Of a DNA stretch of 64,000 nucleotides, positions 1-8,005 are shown piece by piece. The DNA lies in the NCBI RefSeq assembly GCF_900156725.1, contig NZ_FTOI01000014.1, positions 1-64,000 on the forward strand, in the 5' to 3' direction. Origin of the DNA: Kaistella chaponensis. GTDB taxonomy: Bacteria; Bacteroidota; Bacteroidia; Flavobacteriales; Weeksellaceae. The position numbers and the translations under genes were made by a program. Numbering within the stretch: the first letter of the stretch is position 1; the number at the start of each line of letters is the position of its first letter. The notes beneath the pieces are model-generated. The model searched no databases and was not told the DNA's origin. It saw nothing but the letters and a program-made list of their open reading frames with translations.

Positions 1-278
1 TTTTAATGAAAGGAAGAGCATTTAATTCTGAATCAAGCCTTGAGTTTTACTCTGAGCGGAACATAGTTTAATTAAATGCTTTTCTCTTTCTAAATTTAAT
101 AATTTTATCGATTACAAATCTAAAGGAACGGAGCTCTTTTTGCCTGTCTGAATTTTCTTGTCGAAAACTAAACTTCGAAGGCAAAAAAGCGGGAGTGGAA
201 GGCGGAAATGTCTGCCAAAAAATAATAATAAATAAACATTCGACGTAGTCAAATTGCTGCCCAAAAAATTATTATTAA
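1..278. repeat. Intergenic stretch with inverted repeat and dispersed-repeat-like sequence
   Basis: No credible gene is visible. A 10-bp inverted repeat, GCATTTAATT (about 17-26) and AATTAAATGC (about 71-80), encloses a 44-base loop. From about 120 to 230 the text (GAACGGAGCTC, GCAAAAAAGCGGGAGTGGAAG) resembles the kind of GC-richer dispersed intergenic repeat also present between nuoI and nuoH in this window. The permease gene on the minus strand ends just to the right, so its terminator could lie here, but no clean hairpin with a T tract was found. Whether this is a repeat family is an inference from resemblance. Confidence 0.4.
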
Positions 279-1379
279 TCATTCCAAACGAATTTTAAAT
301 TTTTTCACGGCGATGATAAACAATACCGCCATCATTGCGAAAAGGACGAGAACATGTTTCCAGACTACTTCTAAACCAGTTCCTTTGATCATGATATTTT
401 TTACGATTTGGTAATACCATTTTGCGGGAATGAAGTTTCCGACCATTTGTAAAGGAATCGGCATGTTTTCCACAGGAAACATAAAACCGCTCAACATCAG
501 TGTTGGAAGCATGGTTCCGACCAAGGAAATGAGCATTGCGGTTTGTTGCGTTTTGGTGAGAATGGAGATGACGATGCCGATTAAAAGGTTGGTAATGATG
601 AAAATAATGCTGATTCCGAAGAGTAAAATGAGGTTTCCTTTGATGGGTAAATCGAGCACGGTTACGCTTAAAATAATGATGGAAACCAAAATAATCAGCG
701 AGAGTATGAAGTAGGGAATTGCTTTGGCTAAAATGATAATGTAAGGTTTCATGGGGGAAACGAGTAGAATTTCCATGCTTCCGGATTCTTTTTCGCGAAC
801 GATTGCAATGGCGGTCATCAGTACACAAATAATTAAAAGAATGAATGCCATGACTCCGGGAACGAAATTCGGAGCGCCTTTTAGCTGTGGATTGTACAGC
901 ATTCGAATTTCCGCTTGAACCCCAGAATTTTGCTGTAAAGTTTGCTGTCCGTAAAAATCCAGCAAAATGTTCGACATGAAACTGTAAATTTGATTGGCCA
1001 AATTGAGGTCGGTTCCATCCGTAATCAGCTGCAACTGCGCTTTTTTTCCGCTGTTGATGTCTGCGGAAAACTGGGTCGGAATCACCACAATCATTTTAAT
1101 TTTTCCACCTTTGAAGGCGTTTTCAGCTTGGTCGATGGATTTCAAGTTTTTATCGATATCGAAATATTGATTGGCGTTAATTTTCGAAATGATTTCAAAG
1201 GAAGTTTGAGATTTATCAAGATCTAAAACCCCGATTTTTGTGTTTTTAACTTCAGTGCTTAAGGCAAAACCGAAAAGCAAAATCTGTACAACCGGCATTC
1301 CGAAAAGCAGCAACAAAGTTCTTCTGTCACGCAAAACGTGTAGAAATTCTTTTTTTACAAACGTTAATAATTGTTTCAT
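279..1379 (-). CDS. ABC-2 type transporter permease (YbhR/YbhS-like)
   Basis: A 366-residue inner-membrane permease of the ABC-2 family. The N-terminal cytoplasmic stretch and first membrane helix (about residues 20-41) are followed by a large extracytoplasmic region (about 45-170) and five more hydrophobic segments to the C terminus, the usual YbhS/YbhR architecture at the usual length. It is the last gene of a minus-strand unit with two ATPases (10 bases after the second), an HlyD-type adaptor, TolC and TetR, so it should form the membrane pore of a drug or small-molecule exporter. E. coli YbhGFSR has two permeases; only one is present here, so it may work as a homodimer. The substrate cannot be read from the sequence. 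Confidence 0.88.
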   Translation of the reverse strand: MKQLLTFVKKEFLHVLRDRRTLLLLFGMPVVQILLFGFALSTEVKNTKIGVLDLDKSQTSFEIISKINANQYFDIDKNLKSIDQAENAFKGGKIKMIVVIPTQFSADINSGKKAQLQLITDGTDLNLANQIYSFMSNILLDFYGQQTLQQNSGVQAEIRMLYNPQLKGAPNFVPGVMAFILLIICVLMTAIAIVREKESGSMEILLVSPMKPYIIILAKAIPYFILSLIILVSIIILSVTVLDLPIKGNLILLFGISIIFIITNLLIGIVISILTKTQQTAMLISLVGTMLPTLMLSGFMFPVENMPIPLQMVGNFIPAKWYYQIVKNIMIKGTGLEVVWKHVLVLFAMMAVLFIIAVKKFKIRLE

Positions 1380-1388
1380 GATGATCGT

Positions 1389-2141
1389 TTATTCCACTCG
1401 TTTTGCGCCTCTTGCTAATTCATAAAAAACATCGTCCATATTCTGAGCATTGTAGTGTTTTTTTAGATTTGCAGGCGTATCCAAAGCCGCGATTTTTCCA
1501 TCAACCATGATGGAAATTCGGTCGCAATATTCGGCTTCATCCATATAATGTGTCGTGACGAAAATGGTGATTCCACGATCTGAAGCTTCATAAATCATCT
1601 TCCAAAATTGTCGTCGCGTTACAGGATCAACTCCACCAGTTGGCTCATCCAAAAAAACAATTTGAGGTTCATGAAAAATCGCGACCGAGAAAGCCAGTTT
1701 CTGTTTCCAACCCAAAGGAAGTTCCGAAACCAGTTTGTTTTTCTCATTTTCAAGTCCAAGTTCTTTTATCAATAAATCTCCTTTTATTTTCAGTTCTTTT
1801 CTTGGAATTCCATAGATTCCGCCGAAGAAATTCAGGTTTTCTTTAACGGTTAAATTGTGGTACAAAGAAAATTTCTGACTCATATAACCGATGTTTTTTT
1901 TGATCATTTCGGTTTGTTTGTAAACATCAAATCCCGCAACAGTTGCAGTTCCTGAACTTGGAATAGAAAGTCCGCTGAATATTCTCATCGCGGTGGTTTT
2001 TCCGGCACCATTTGCACCGAGGAAACCAAATATTTCTCCTTTTTTCACCTCAAAACTGATGTGATCAACCGCAGTGAAATCGCCAAAAATTTTGGTGATG
2101 TTTTCTGCTTTAATGGCGATGTTTGACGTTTCGGTGTTCAT
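1389..2141 (-). CDS. ABC transporter ATP-binding protein (YbhF C-half-like)
   Basis: A 250-residue ABC ATPase. Walker A is GANGAGKT (42-49), Walker B ends in FLDEPTGGVDP, and the switch His lies in VTTHYMDEA. The signature motif is LPLGWKQ rather than LSGGQQ; from memory of the family, the C-terminal half of E. coli YbhF carries the same kind of LPLG signature, so this gene matches that half, split off as its own protein. It starts 3 bases after the upstream ATPase and ends 9 bases before the permease, so the three are surely co-transcribed. It should pair with the other ATPase to energise export. Confidence 0.9.
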   Translation of the reverse strand: MNTETSNIAIKAENITKIFGDFTAVDHISFEVKKGEIFGFLGANGAGKTTAMRIFSGLSIPSSGTATVAGFDVYKQTEMIKKNIGYMSQKFSLYHNLTVKENLNFFGGIYGIPRKELKIKGDLLIKELGLENEKNKLVSELPLGWKQKLAFSVAIFHEPQIVFLDEPTGGVDPVTRRQFWKMIYEASDRGITIFVTTHYMDEAEYCDRISIMVDGKIAALDTPANLKKHYNAQNMDDVFYELARGAKRVE

Positions 2142-2144
2142 TTT

Positions 2145-3074
2145 TTAATTTGATAATAAGCGGATGAAACTATCTTCGATACTGGCTTTTACAGCATTGA
2201 TTTCTATATTTTTGAAACCTTCTTTTTCTAAATATTCAATGATGTGTGATTTTGAAAAAGTTCTATTTTTATCGATGGTCAAATGCACAAATTCTCCGTA
2301 CGCATAAACATTTTTCTTTTCTTCAAAGTTTTCCAAAGCTTTTAAAACGGTTGAAATTCGACCTGCTTTCACTTCAAAAATATGATCTGGATAAGAATTA
2401 CTGATGTTTTCGGGGGTATCGATGGTTAATATTTTTCCGTGTTGAATGAGCGCGATTCGGTCGCACAATGTGGCTTCATCCATATAAGGTGTTGCAACCA
2501 CGATGGTGATTCCTTGTTTTTTTAGACGTTGCAACATTTCCCAAAATTCTTTTCGCGAAACAGGATCAACTCCTGTTGTCGGTTCATCGAGAAATAAAAC
2601 TTTCGGTTTGTGAATTAAGGCGCAACACAAAGCGAGTTTTTGTTTCATTCCACCCGATAATTTCCCGGCTCTGCGGTTTTTAAAAGGTTCAATTTGAATG
2701 TAAATATCTTTGATCAGATCGTAATTTTCTGTAATGGTTGTATTGAAAACACTCGCGAAAAATTCCAGATTTTCTTCAATGGTTAAATCTTGATAGAGGG
2801 AGAATTTTCCCGGCATATATCCCAAGATTTTCCGAAGTTCTTCGTAATCTTTCACGACCTCCAAATTTTCAATCGATACCGCACCAGAATCTGGCAACAA
2901 AACCGTTGTCAATATTCGGAAAATAGTGGTTTTTCCGGCGCCATCTGGACCAATCAATCCAAAGATTTCTCCTGAATCGACATCAAAACTCACGTCTTCA
3001 ACTGCAAGAATTTTTTCATTTTTCTTGCCGTATGTTTTGGTGAGATTTTTGACGATTATTGATTTCATTACCAT
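2145..3074 (-). CDS. ABC transporter ATP-binding protein (YbhF N-half-like)
   Basis: A 309-residue ABC ATPase with Walker A GPDGAGKT (42-49), a canonical LSGGMKQ signature near residue 140 and Walker B VLFLDEPTTGVDP. A C-terminal extension of about 80 residues follows the nucleotide-binding domain. The last helix of the motif set reads VVATPYMDEA, so the usual switch His is replaced by Pro, which suggests that one composite ATP site is altered. The canonical signature matches the N-terminal half of YbhF. The start could be the first ATG or the third codon (MKSIIVK); both are in frame. It lies between the adaptor and the second ATPase. Confidence 0.9.
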   Translation of the reverse strand: MVMKSIIVKNLTKTYGKKNEKILAVEDVSFDVDSGEIFGLIGPDGAGKTTIFRILTTVLLPDSGAVSIENLEVVKDYEELRKILGYMPGKFSLYQDLTIEENLEFFASVFNTTITENYDLIKDIYIQIEPFKNRRAGKLSGGMKQKLALCCALIHKPKVLFLDEPTTGVDPVSRKEFWEMLQRLKKQGITIVVATPYMDEATLCDRIALIQHGKILTIDTPENISNSYPDHIFEVKAGRISTVLKALENFEEKKNVYAYGEFVHLTIDKNRTFSKSHIIEYLEKEGFKNIEINAVKASIEDSFIRLLSN

Positions 3075-3092
3075 TATTTTAACTGAAAATTT

Positions 3093-3240
3093 TTTACCAC
3101 AAAGTCACAAAAGTTGACTGTATATTTTAAGTTGAGCAGAAGAGCAAAAAAGGTAACTGGTCAGTTTTTAGTGTGCTCTTTTTGTGGACTTTTATTATCT
3201 TATTTTTCATATAAAGCTTTTGTGACTTTTGTGGTTTAAA
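3093..3240. repeat. Palindromic intergenic repeat, CCACAAAGTCACAAA family, copy 1
   Basis: Between the adaptor and ATPase genes. The left arm, ACCACAAAGTCACAAAAG (about 3097-3114), is the reverse complement of the right arm, CTTTTGTGACTTTTGTGGT (3217-3235), apart from one extra T. The roughly 100-base interior is A/T rich. A second copy with the same arms lies upstream of the kdpD-like gene (55913-56055). The element interrupts an otherwise tight operon and may form a transcript hairpin. Confidence 0.7.
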
Positions 3241-3243
3241 AAA

Positions 3244-4215
3244 TTAAAATTTCACGTCGCCGTACATTCCGATTTTGAGGTAACCATCATTTTTTACATG
3301 GATTTTTGCAGCATAAACAAGGTTGGCTCTTTCGTTTTTTGTTTGAATGGTTTTTGGGGTAAACTCCGCCTTCGAACTGATCCAGTAAATCGTTCCGGGA
3401 AGTTCTTTGGTTTTTCCTTCACCAGCTTCGAGTAAAACTTTTACCTGTTGTCCGATTTTTATTTGCGGCAATTGATCTCCTGTAATGAATATTTTTAAGG
3501 TCATCACCTCTAAATTCGCGATTTTGAAAATGGGTTTTCCAACAGTAGCAAACTCTCCTTGATTCAAATATTGGGTCAAAACCATTCCAGAAATTGGACT
3601 TTCAATCGAATTGTTTTTCAATTGTTCATCGATTTGTTCTATTTTTTTCTGAGTGGGTTTTCTTTCACTTAAGATGGCGCGGTTTTGAAGGGAAACATTT
3701 TCTTTGGTTGTAGAAATTTGTTGCTGTAAAACACTCAACTGACTTTGAGCAGCAGCTATTTGTTTCTGAATGACTTTAATTTGTCCGTTTGCATCGTCGA
3801 GTTGCTTTTTTGTCGCGGCATCTTTTGCAACCAAATTTGCAGTTCTGTTTCTCTCCCGAACTGCATTTTGAAGTTGTTCCTGTAAAATAGAAACATTTGC
3901 AGATTGTGTAGAAATTTGGGATTGTAAAACCTGAATTTGTGGAAGTGCAGAATTGGTTTTTTGGTCGATTGCATCGATGGTTGCGATGACTTGTTCTTTT
4001 TGTAATTCTACATTTTTTGGGTCAATTTCACCTACTTTTTCATTGCGTTTTAAATGTTGACCTTCTTCCAAATTAAGGTTTAGAATGGTTCCATTTGCTT
4101 TTGCCGTAACCAAGATTTCATCAGCTTCAAAAGTTCCGGAAGCATCGTAATTTTTAGCAGCATTATCACAGGAAAAGAGGGCGAAAATGGAGAGAATGAA
4201 GATGTGTTTTTTCAT
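3244..4215 (-). CDS. HlyD-family periplasmic adaptor (YbhG-like)
   Basis: A 323-residue membrane-fusion protein that would bridge the inner-membrane ABC transporter and TolC. The N terminus is a lipoprotein signal with lipobox LFSC, so Cys16 should be acylated. A short biotinyl-lipoyl-like segment (about 30-70, GTILNLNLEEGQ) is followed by a long Gln-rich coiled-coil hairpin (about 75-200), the second lipoyl half (IESPISGMVLTQYLNQGEF) and a beta-barrel region. Length and order fit the YbhG/EmrA type. It lies upstream of the ATPase genes and downstream of tolC, and a palindromic repeat separates it from the former. Confidence 0.9.
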   Translation of the reverse strand: MKKHIFILSIFALFSCDNAAKNYDASGTFEADEILVTAKANGTILNLNLEEGQHLKRNEKVGEIDPKNVELQKEQVIATIDAIDQKTNSALPQIQVLQSQISTQSANVSILQEQLQNAVRERNRTANLVAKDAATKKQLDDANGQIKVIQKQIAAAQSQLSVLQQQISTTKENVSLQNRAILSERKPTQKKIEQIDEQLKNNSIESPISGMVLTQYLNQGEFATVGKPIFKIANLEVMTLKIFITGDQLPQIKIGQQVKVLLEAGEGKTKELPGTIYWISSKAEFTPKTIQTKNERANLVYAAKIHVKNDGYLKIGMYGDVKF

Positions 4216-4430
4216 GGTACGGGCTTTTTTATTTTTGAAGTTCGGCGGAAGATTTTTTTTATCTTAATGTCACGCTTTCAGCGTTATCACCCAACTTTGA
4301 TTTTAGATTAGAATAATTGCATTCCTACGGAATTTTTTTTAATGATAAATGCTTGTAATATTTTGCTTTTTTTAAACCTTAAAATCTAACTTTTCTAATG
4401 TGAAATAATGTCTATTATCTAATGTCTTAT

Positions 4431-5678
4431 CTATTGATTGATTTGCGCTTTTAGATTATATTGCGTTAGGAGATACTGAATTTCGTGGGTGATTTTTTGA
4501 TTTTTTGCGCGGTCGAGTTCATTCACTTCCCGCAGATAATCGTTGGTGGTAATCACGCCGTTTTCCAGTTGTGCAAAAGTGGCTTGTTTGATGCTTTCGC
4601 GTAAATGAATTAATTCATCATCTTGAGTAATGAGTTGCTGAATTTTATCGAGATCATTGTTGTTTTGAATAGTTTGAAACTGCTGATTGAAAAGGAAGTT
4701 TTCTTTTTGCACCTCGATTTCCTGCTGCTGAGTTTCAATTATTGCCAAATCATTTTTCTTGGTATATAACCCAGAAATCGGAATGTTTAAACGTAAACCA
4801 CCAATGTAGAAAAGGTCGAATTCGTTTTTCAGCATATTGAAACCAGGTTTTCCATAGCCTCCTTGAAAAAAGGCTCCTAATTTTGGAAGATTTTTGGTGT
4901 TAATGTTTGATTTTTGTTGTTCTAAGCCAATTTTTTGCAAATCATAGAGTTTGAGTTCTGCACGTTTGTTTTCATCCTGAATCAGGATTTTTTGCGGTTT
5001 TTCGAGGGGTGTATTTTCATCTAATTTTTTTTGAATAAAGACAGAAAGCGTTTGCAATAAGCTTTTTTTCATGGATTGAAGTTCAATCTGTTTCTGTTCA
5101 ATAGTAATCAATTGCGCTTTTAGAATATCAACATTACTTCTAAAGATGATGCCGTTTTCTAGCTGTGCTTCAGCTTTTTTTAGTCCGTTTTTTAGATCAG
5201 ATCTCGTCAGTTCTGTTTGTTCTAATTGTTCGTTAGTTTGAAGAATTCCGAAGTAGATTTGGTTGATTCTCAATTTTAATTGGTCGGTTTCTATTTCTGT
5301 TTTCTGAGATTCGATTTCAGAATTTATAGCTGCCATTTTCTTTTGATTAGAAACCATTCCAGCGTCGTAAATATTTTGTTGAATATCGGCGTAGACTTTA
5401 TACTGATCTTTACTTACGGGATCTACGGTGAAATTTGGAATTTTAATAGGGATTTCAGTAACATCATTTTGATAGGTTGCTTGCGCCACGATTTGGATTT
5501 GAGGAAGCCAACCTTTTGCCGCATTCTGAATTGTATATTCTTTGGTTTTTTCAATTAAATCGTGTCTTTTAATGAGTGGATAATTCTGTTTGGCCAAAGT
5601 GTAACATTCTTCTAAGGTCAATATCTGCGCATTTCCGGAGAAGAAGAGCAATAGGAAGAAGTATTTTAAAATTTTCAT
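4431..5678 (-). CDS. TolC family outer-membrane efflux protein
   Basis: A 415-residue outer-membrane factor. The chosen ATG (MKILKYFF) begins a clear signal peptide ending in SGNAQ; an in-frame extension of 19 residues to 5735 has no signal character and was rejected. The mature protein shows the two OEP repeats with long Gln/Glu-rich helices (about 140-210 and 330-410), as in TolC. It follows the TetR gene by 112 bases and precedes the adaptor by 215 bases, so the exporter would span both membranes. Trimer formation is family knowledge. Confidence 0.88.
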   Translation of the reverse strand: MKILKYFFLLLFFSGNAQILTLEECYTLAKQNYPLIKRHDLIEKTKEYTIQNAAKGWLPQIQIVAQATYQNDVTEIPIKIPNFTVDPVSKDQYKVYADIQQNIYDAGMVSNQKKMAAINSEIESQKTEIETDQLKLRINQIYFGILQTNEQLEQTELTRSDLKNGLKKAEAQLENGIIFRSNVDILKAQLITIEQKQIELQSMKKSLLQTLSVFIQKKLDENTPLEKPQKILIQDENKRAELKLYDLQKIGLEQQKSNINTKNLPKLGAFFQGGYGKPGFNMLKNEFDLFYIGGLRLNIPISGLYTKKNDLAIIETQQQEIEVQKENFLFNQQFQTIQNNNDLDKIQQLITQDDELIHLRESIKQATFAQLENGVITTNDYLREVNELDRAKNQKITHEIQYLLTQYNLKAQINQ

Positions 5679-5790
5679 TCTGATTATTTTTAAAGATAAA
5701 AAGGAATCTGTTAAAAAGGATTTAGAAAAGTACAAGCAAGTGGCAGAATATCGATGGTTTGGTGCAGTTGATGACTTTTGGGTGTTTTTT

Positions 5791-6387
5791 TTAATGATTC
5801 AGCATCATTTTGATCCACATTGGAACCAAGGTTTTTCGTTCTTCCACAAATTTTTGAAATTCTTCGTCATTCATCACCTCAAAAGTTTGTAAAATGGGTT
5901 TGCCAAGAAAGGGAAAAACGGTCATGCTCAAAAAATTGAGCAGAAAATGAAAAGGGTTCATATCAGGTTTTTTTTCCTGAATCTGTTTGATGATAAAACT
6001 GTTTTTCAAAACTTTATCTGCAGGAAGAATTGATTTAACATCAGATGTTTTTTTCTGAATCTCACTTAAAATAAAGAGGGGAAGATTAGGGTTTTTGGAG
6101 AGAATATCAAAGTATTTTCCACTCGCTAAATCCAGTTTCTCATCCAAAGAAGTTTTTTCGTTCGAAACGATAGGAATGATTTGTCCGAAAAGCAGTATAA
6201 TTTTTACTTTCATGACTTGTTCAAATAGTTTTTCTTTCGTCCGGAAATAATAGTTGAGTAGCGCGAGATTGATTCCCGCTTCTTCTGCAATATCGCGAGT
6301 TCGCGCACCAGAAAATCCTTTTTCAGTAAACACTTTTGAGGCGGCCAAGAGAATTTTGTCTTCTGTAGAAAGTTCTTCTGATTTCAT
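5791..6387 (-). CDS. TetR/AcrR family transcriptional regulator (CecR-like position)
   Basis: A 198-residue repressor. The N-terminal helix-turn-helix is clear (FSGARTRDIAEEAGINLALL, about 24-43, then NYYFRTKEKLF); the C-terminal ligand domain (about 60-198) is divergent, as usual. It is the first gene of the exporter operon, the same arrangement as E. coli CecR with ybhGFSR, so it probably represses its own operon and is released by an exported compound. An inverted repeat just upstream is a candidate operator. Confidence 0.9.
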   Translation of the reverse strand: MKSEELSTEDKILLAASKVFTEKGFSGARTRDIAEEAGINLALLNYYFRTKEKLFEQVMKVKIILLFGQIIPIVSNEKTSLDEKLDLASGKYFDILSKNPNLPLFILSEIQKKTSDVKSILPADKVLKNSFIIKQIQEKKPDMNPFHFLLNFLSMTVFPFLGKPILQTFEVMNDEEFQKFVEERKTLVPMWIKMMLNH

Positions 6388-6423
6388 GACTTTAAAAATA
6401 TAGAGTAAAGTTAGTTATAATTT

Positions 6424-6451
6424 TTTGATTTAAACAAATGAATTAATCAAA
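6424..6451 (-). promoter_or_regulatory. Candidate TetR operator upstream of the exporter operon
   Basis: TTTGATT (6424-6430) and AATCAAA (6445-6451) form an inverted repeat with a 14-base spacer, 37 bases upstream of the tetR start. The site has the size and position expected for autoregulation, but it is A/T rich and could arise by chance. Confidence 0.35.
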
Positions 6452-6485
6452 TGATTAAAATAAGGAAAAGTGATCTCGTTCCTAG

Positions 6486-6523
6486 AAATAAAAATGTCAC
6501 CTAAAACTCCTTTTTAGGTGACA
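6486..6523 (-). terminator. Intrinsic terminator after the T9SS cargo gene
   Basis: A perfect 11-bp stem, GTCACCTAAAA (6496-6506) with TTTTAGGTGAC (6512-6522), is followed on the minus strand by a T-rich run. It lies about 20 bases past the stop of the minus-strand cargo gene and insulates it from tetR. Confidence 0.85.
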
Positions 6524-6542
6524 AATTTTATAAAATTAACCG

Positions 6543-7502
6543 CTATTTTTTGATAAACTGACTTACTTCTGTATTTCCATTTTTGTCAGTCAATTGAATT
6601 ACATATTGACCAACGGGAAGTTTCGCCACATTCATCCCTGATTTTCCTGAAATTTTTTCTGAAATGATCATTTGTCCCGCTTTGTTATAAACCGAATAAG
6701 CAATAAATTCTTTCTCAGATTTTACAAAAAGCCAATCTTTCACAGGATTTGGATAGACGATCGAATTTGCGCCAATTTTTACGGAACTTGCACTTAACTG
6801 GTCAACTGAATTGATTTCAACCATTGAGAAATTCCCTTGTGTTACACTTCCTGTAGATTGCCAAAGTGCAGAATATAGCGTTCCATAGCCTGCAGAAGTT
6901 GTAGAAGCAGCTTGAACGGTTCTGGAAGAAATTCCTGTTCCGCTATGTTGTATTTCGATCAACAAATTACCGCTGTTGTATTTCCATGGGTTGTTGAAAA
7001 TAATTTTATAGCTGAAATCATTTGGATTGGAACCTACTGTTAAAGCTCCTGCAGGAATCACCAAACTTCCGGATCTTACTTGGGTTTGTGTTCCTACCAC
7101 ATTGGCTGCAAAATCTAGTTGTCGATTAGCTGGTTCCACACTATCACTCAGATAAACATCAAATGAATTCATGGTTAAAGCAGTTGCGGGCCAACTATCA
7201 ATGGTACTTGCAGGCAATCGGAATGATATGGAGGTAAGGTTTTTTCCAACCAAGGAAGTAAGTAAAGTATCGTCAATAATTAATTGTAATTTTCTTGCAG
7301 CATTTCCGTAGGGTCCGATGAAAGCGCTTCCTTCATTGGTGTTTGGTACCACAATTTTCGTTTGCGCATTCGTGGTGCTATTGTATCCAAACATCATTAA
7401 TATTCCTAGAAAAGCTGCGAAATTTCGGCTGTTTATGATCCTAACCGAAATACGGTTCGTGAACTCATTTAAGATTTTGAAAAATGTAAATTTTGTTTTC
7501 AT
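6543..7502 (-). CDS. Secreted protein with type IX secretion C-terminal sorting domain
   Basis: A 319-residue exported protein. The N terminus carries an unusually long charged stretch (about 27 residues) before the hydrophobic core of the signal peptide, which ends near STTNAQ. The central part (about 50-235) is Ser/Thr/Asn-rich and beta-like with no catalytic motif that I recognise. The last 70 residues (YPNPVKDWLFV to QFIKK) form a Por/T9SS type A sorting domain, so the protein should cross the outer membrane by the gliding-associated type IX system and be anchored or released there. A TATTTTTG-type -7 element (7529-7536, minus) lies about 27 bases upstream. Confidence 0.85.
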   Translation of the reverse strand: MKTKFTFFKILNEFTNRISVRIINSRNFAAFLGILMMFGYNSTTNAQTKIVVPNTNEGSAFIGPYGNAARKLQLIIDDTLLTSLVGKNLTSISFRLPASTIDSWPATALTMNSFDVYLSDSVEPANRQLDFAANVVGTQTQVRSGSLVIPAGALTVGSNPNDFSYKIIFNNPWKYNSGNLLIEIQHSGTGISSRTVQAASTTSAGYGTLYSALWQSTGSVTQGNFSMVEINSVDQLSASSVKIGANSIVYPNPVKDWLFVKSEKEFIAYSVYNKAGQMIISEKISGKSGMNVAKLPVGQYVIQLTDKNGNTEVSQFIKK

Positions 7503-7621
7503 AGGAAAATATTTTAATGGGTTTAAAACAAAAATAAGGAAAATTTAATTGATGCTTTTTCGCTCACAAGATTTATTTAATGAAAAAGTACAACTTCCAT
7601 TGAATAAGAATGAGGAGCGTA

Positions 7622-7653
7622 CAAAAAAAACGCAACTCAGAAGAATTGCGTTA
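7622..7653 (-). terminator. Intrinsic terminator of the small membrane-protein gene
   Basis: AACGCAA (7630-7636) pairs with TTGCGTT (7647-7653); on the minus strand the stem is followed by an uninterrupted run of T (7622-7629). It lies 42 bases past the stop of the gene to its right. Confidence 0.8.
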
Positions 7654-7694
7654 TAATTGATGTTTTTATTAAAGAATTAATGGTAAAAACTTTT

Positions 7695-7892
7695 TTATTC
7701 TTGGTTCGAAGATTTATTTACAAAATTCTTGACGATGAAAATAACACTCATCAACAATGCGATTCCATAAACAGCTGCTAAAGCAGGTTTTTCAAAGGTA
7801 CTCGTATCGAAATTAAAATCTTTGTATAAAGTCCAACCCAAAATAGCTGCGATGACGCTGAACATGAATACTTCTCCTTTTTTAACTTTCAT
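7695..7892 (-). CDS. Small membrane protein, unknown function
   Basis: A 65-residue protein from the chosen ATG (MKVKKGEVF); a start five codons further upstream is also possible. It shows two hydrophobic segments (about 9-22 and 38-57) separated by a polar loop with several acidic residues, and a Lys/Asn tail. I do not recognise the family. It has its own TAATTTTG -7 element (7933-7940, minus) and terminator, so it is likely a real monocistronic gene, placed just downstream of nuoN. Confidence 0.65.
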   Translation of the reverse strand: MKVKKGEVFMFSVIAAILGWTLYKDFNFDTSTFEKPALAAVYGIALLMSVIFIVKNFVNKSSNQE

Positions 7893-8005
7893 ATTTTTTA
7901 TAATCAATGAATTTTTTAATGAAAATTTAGATCAAAATTAATCTTAATGATTTTCTAGTTTTCATTTTTATCTCCAAACGTTCTTGTTTTGAAGGATTTG
8001 AGATT

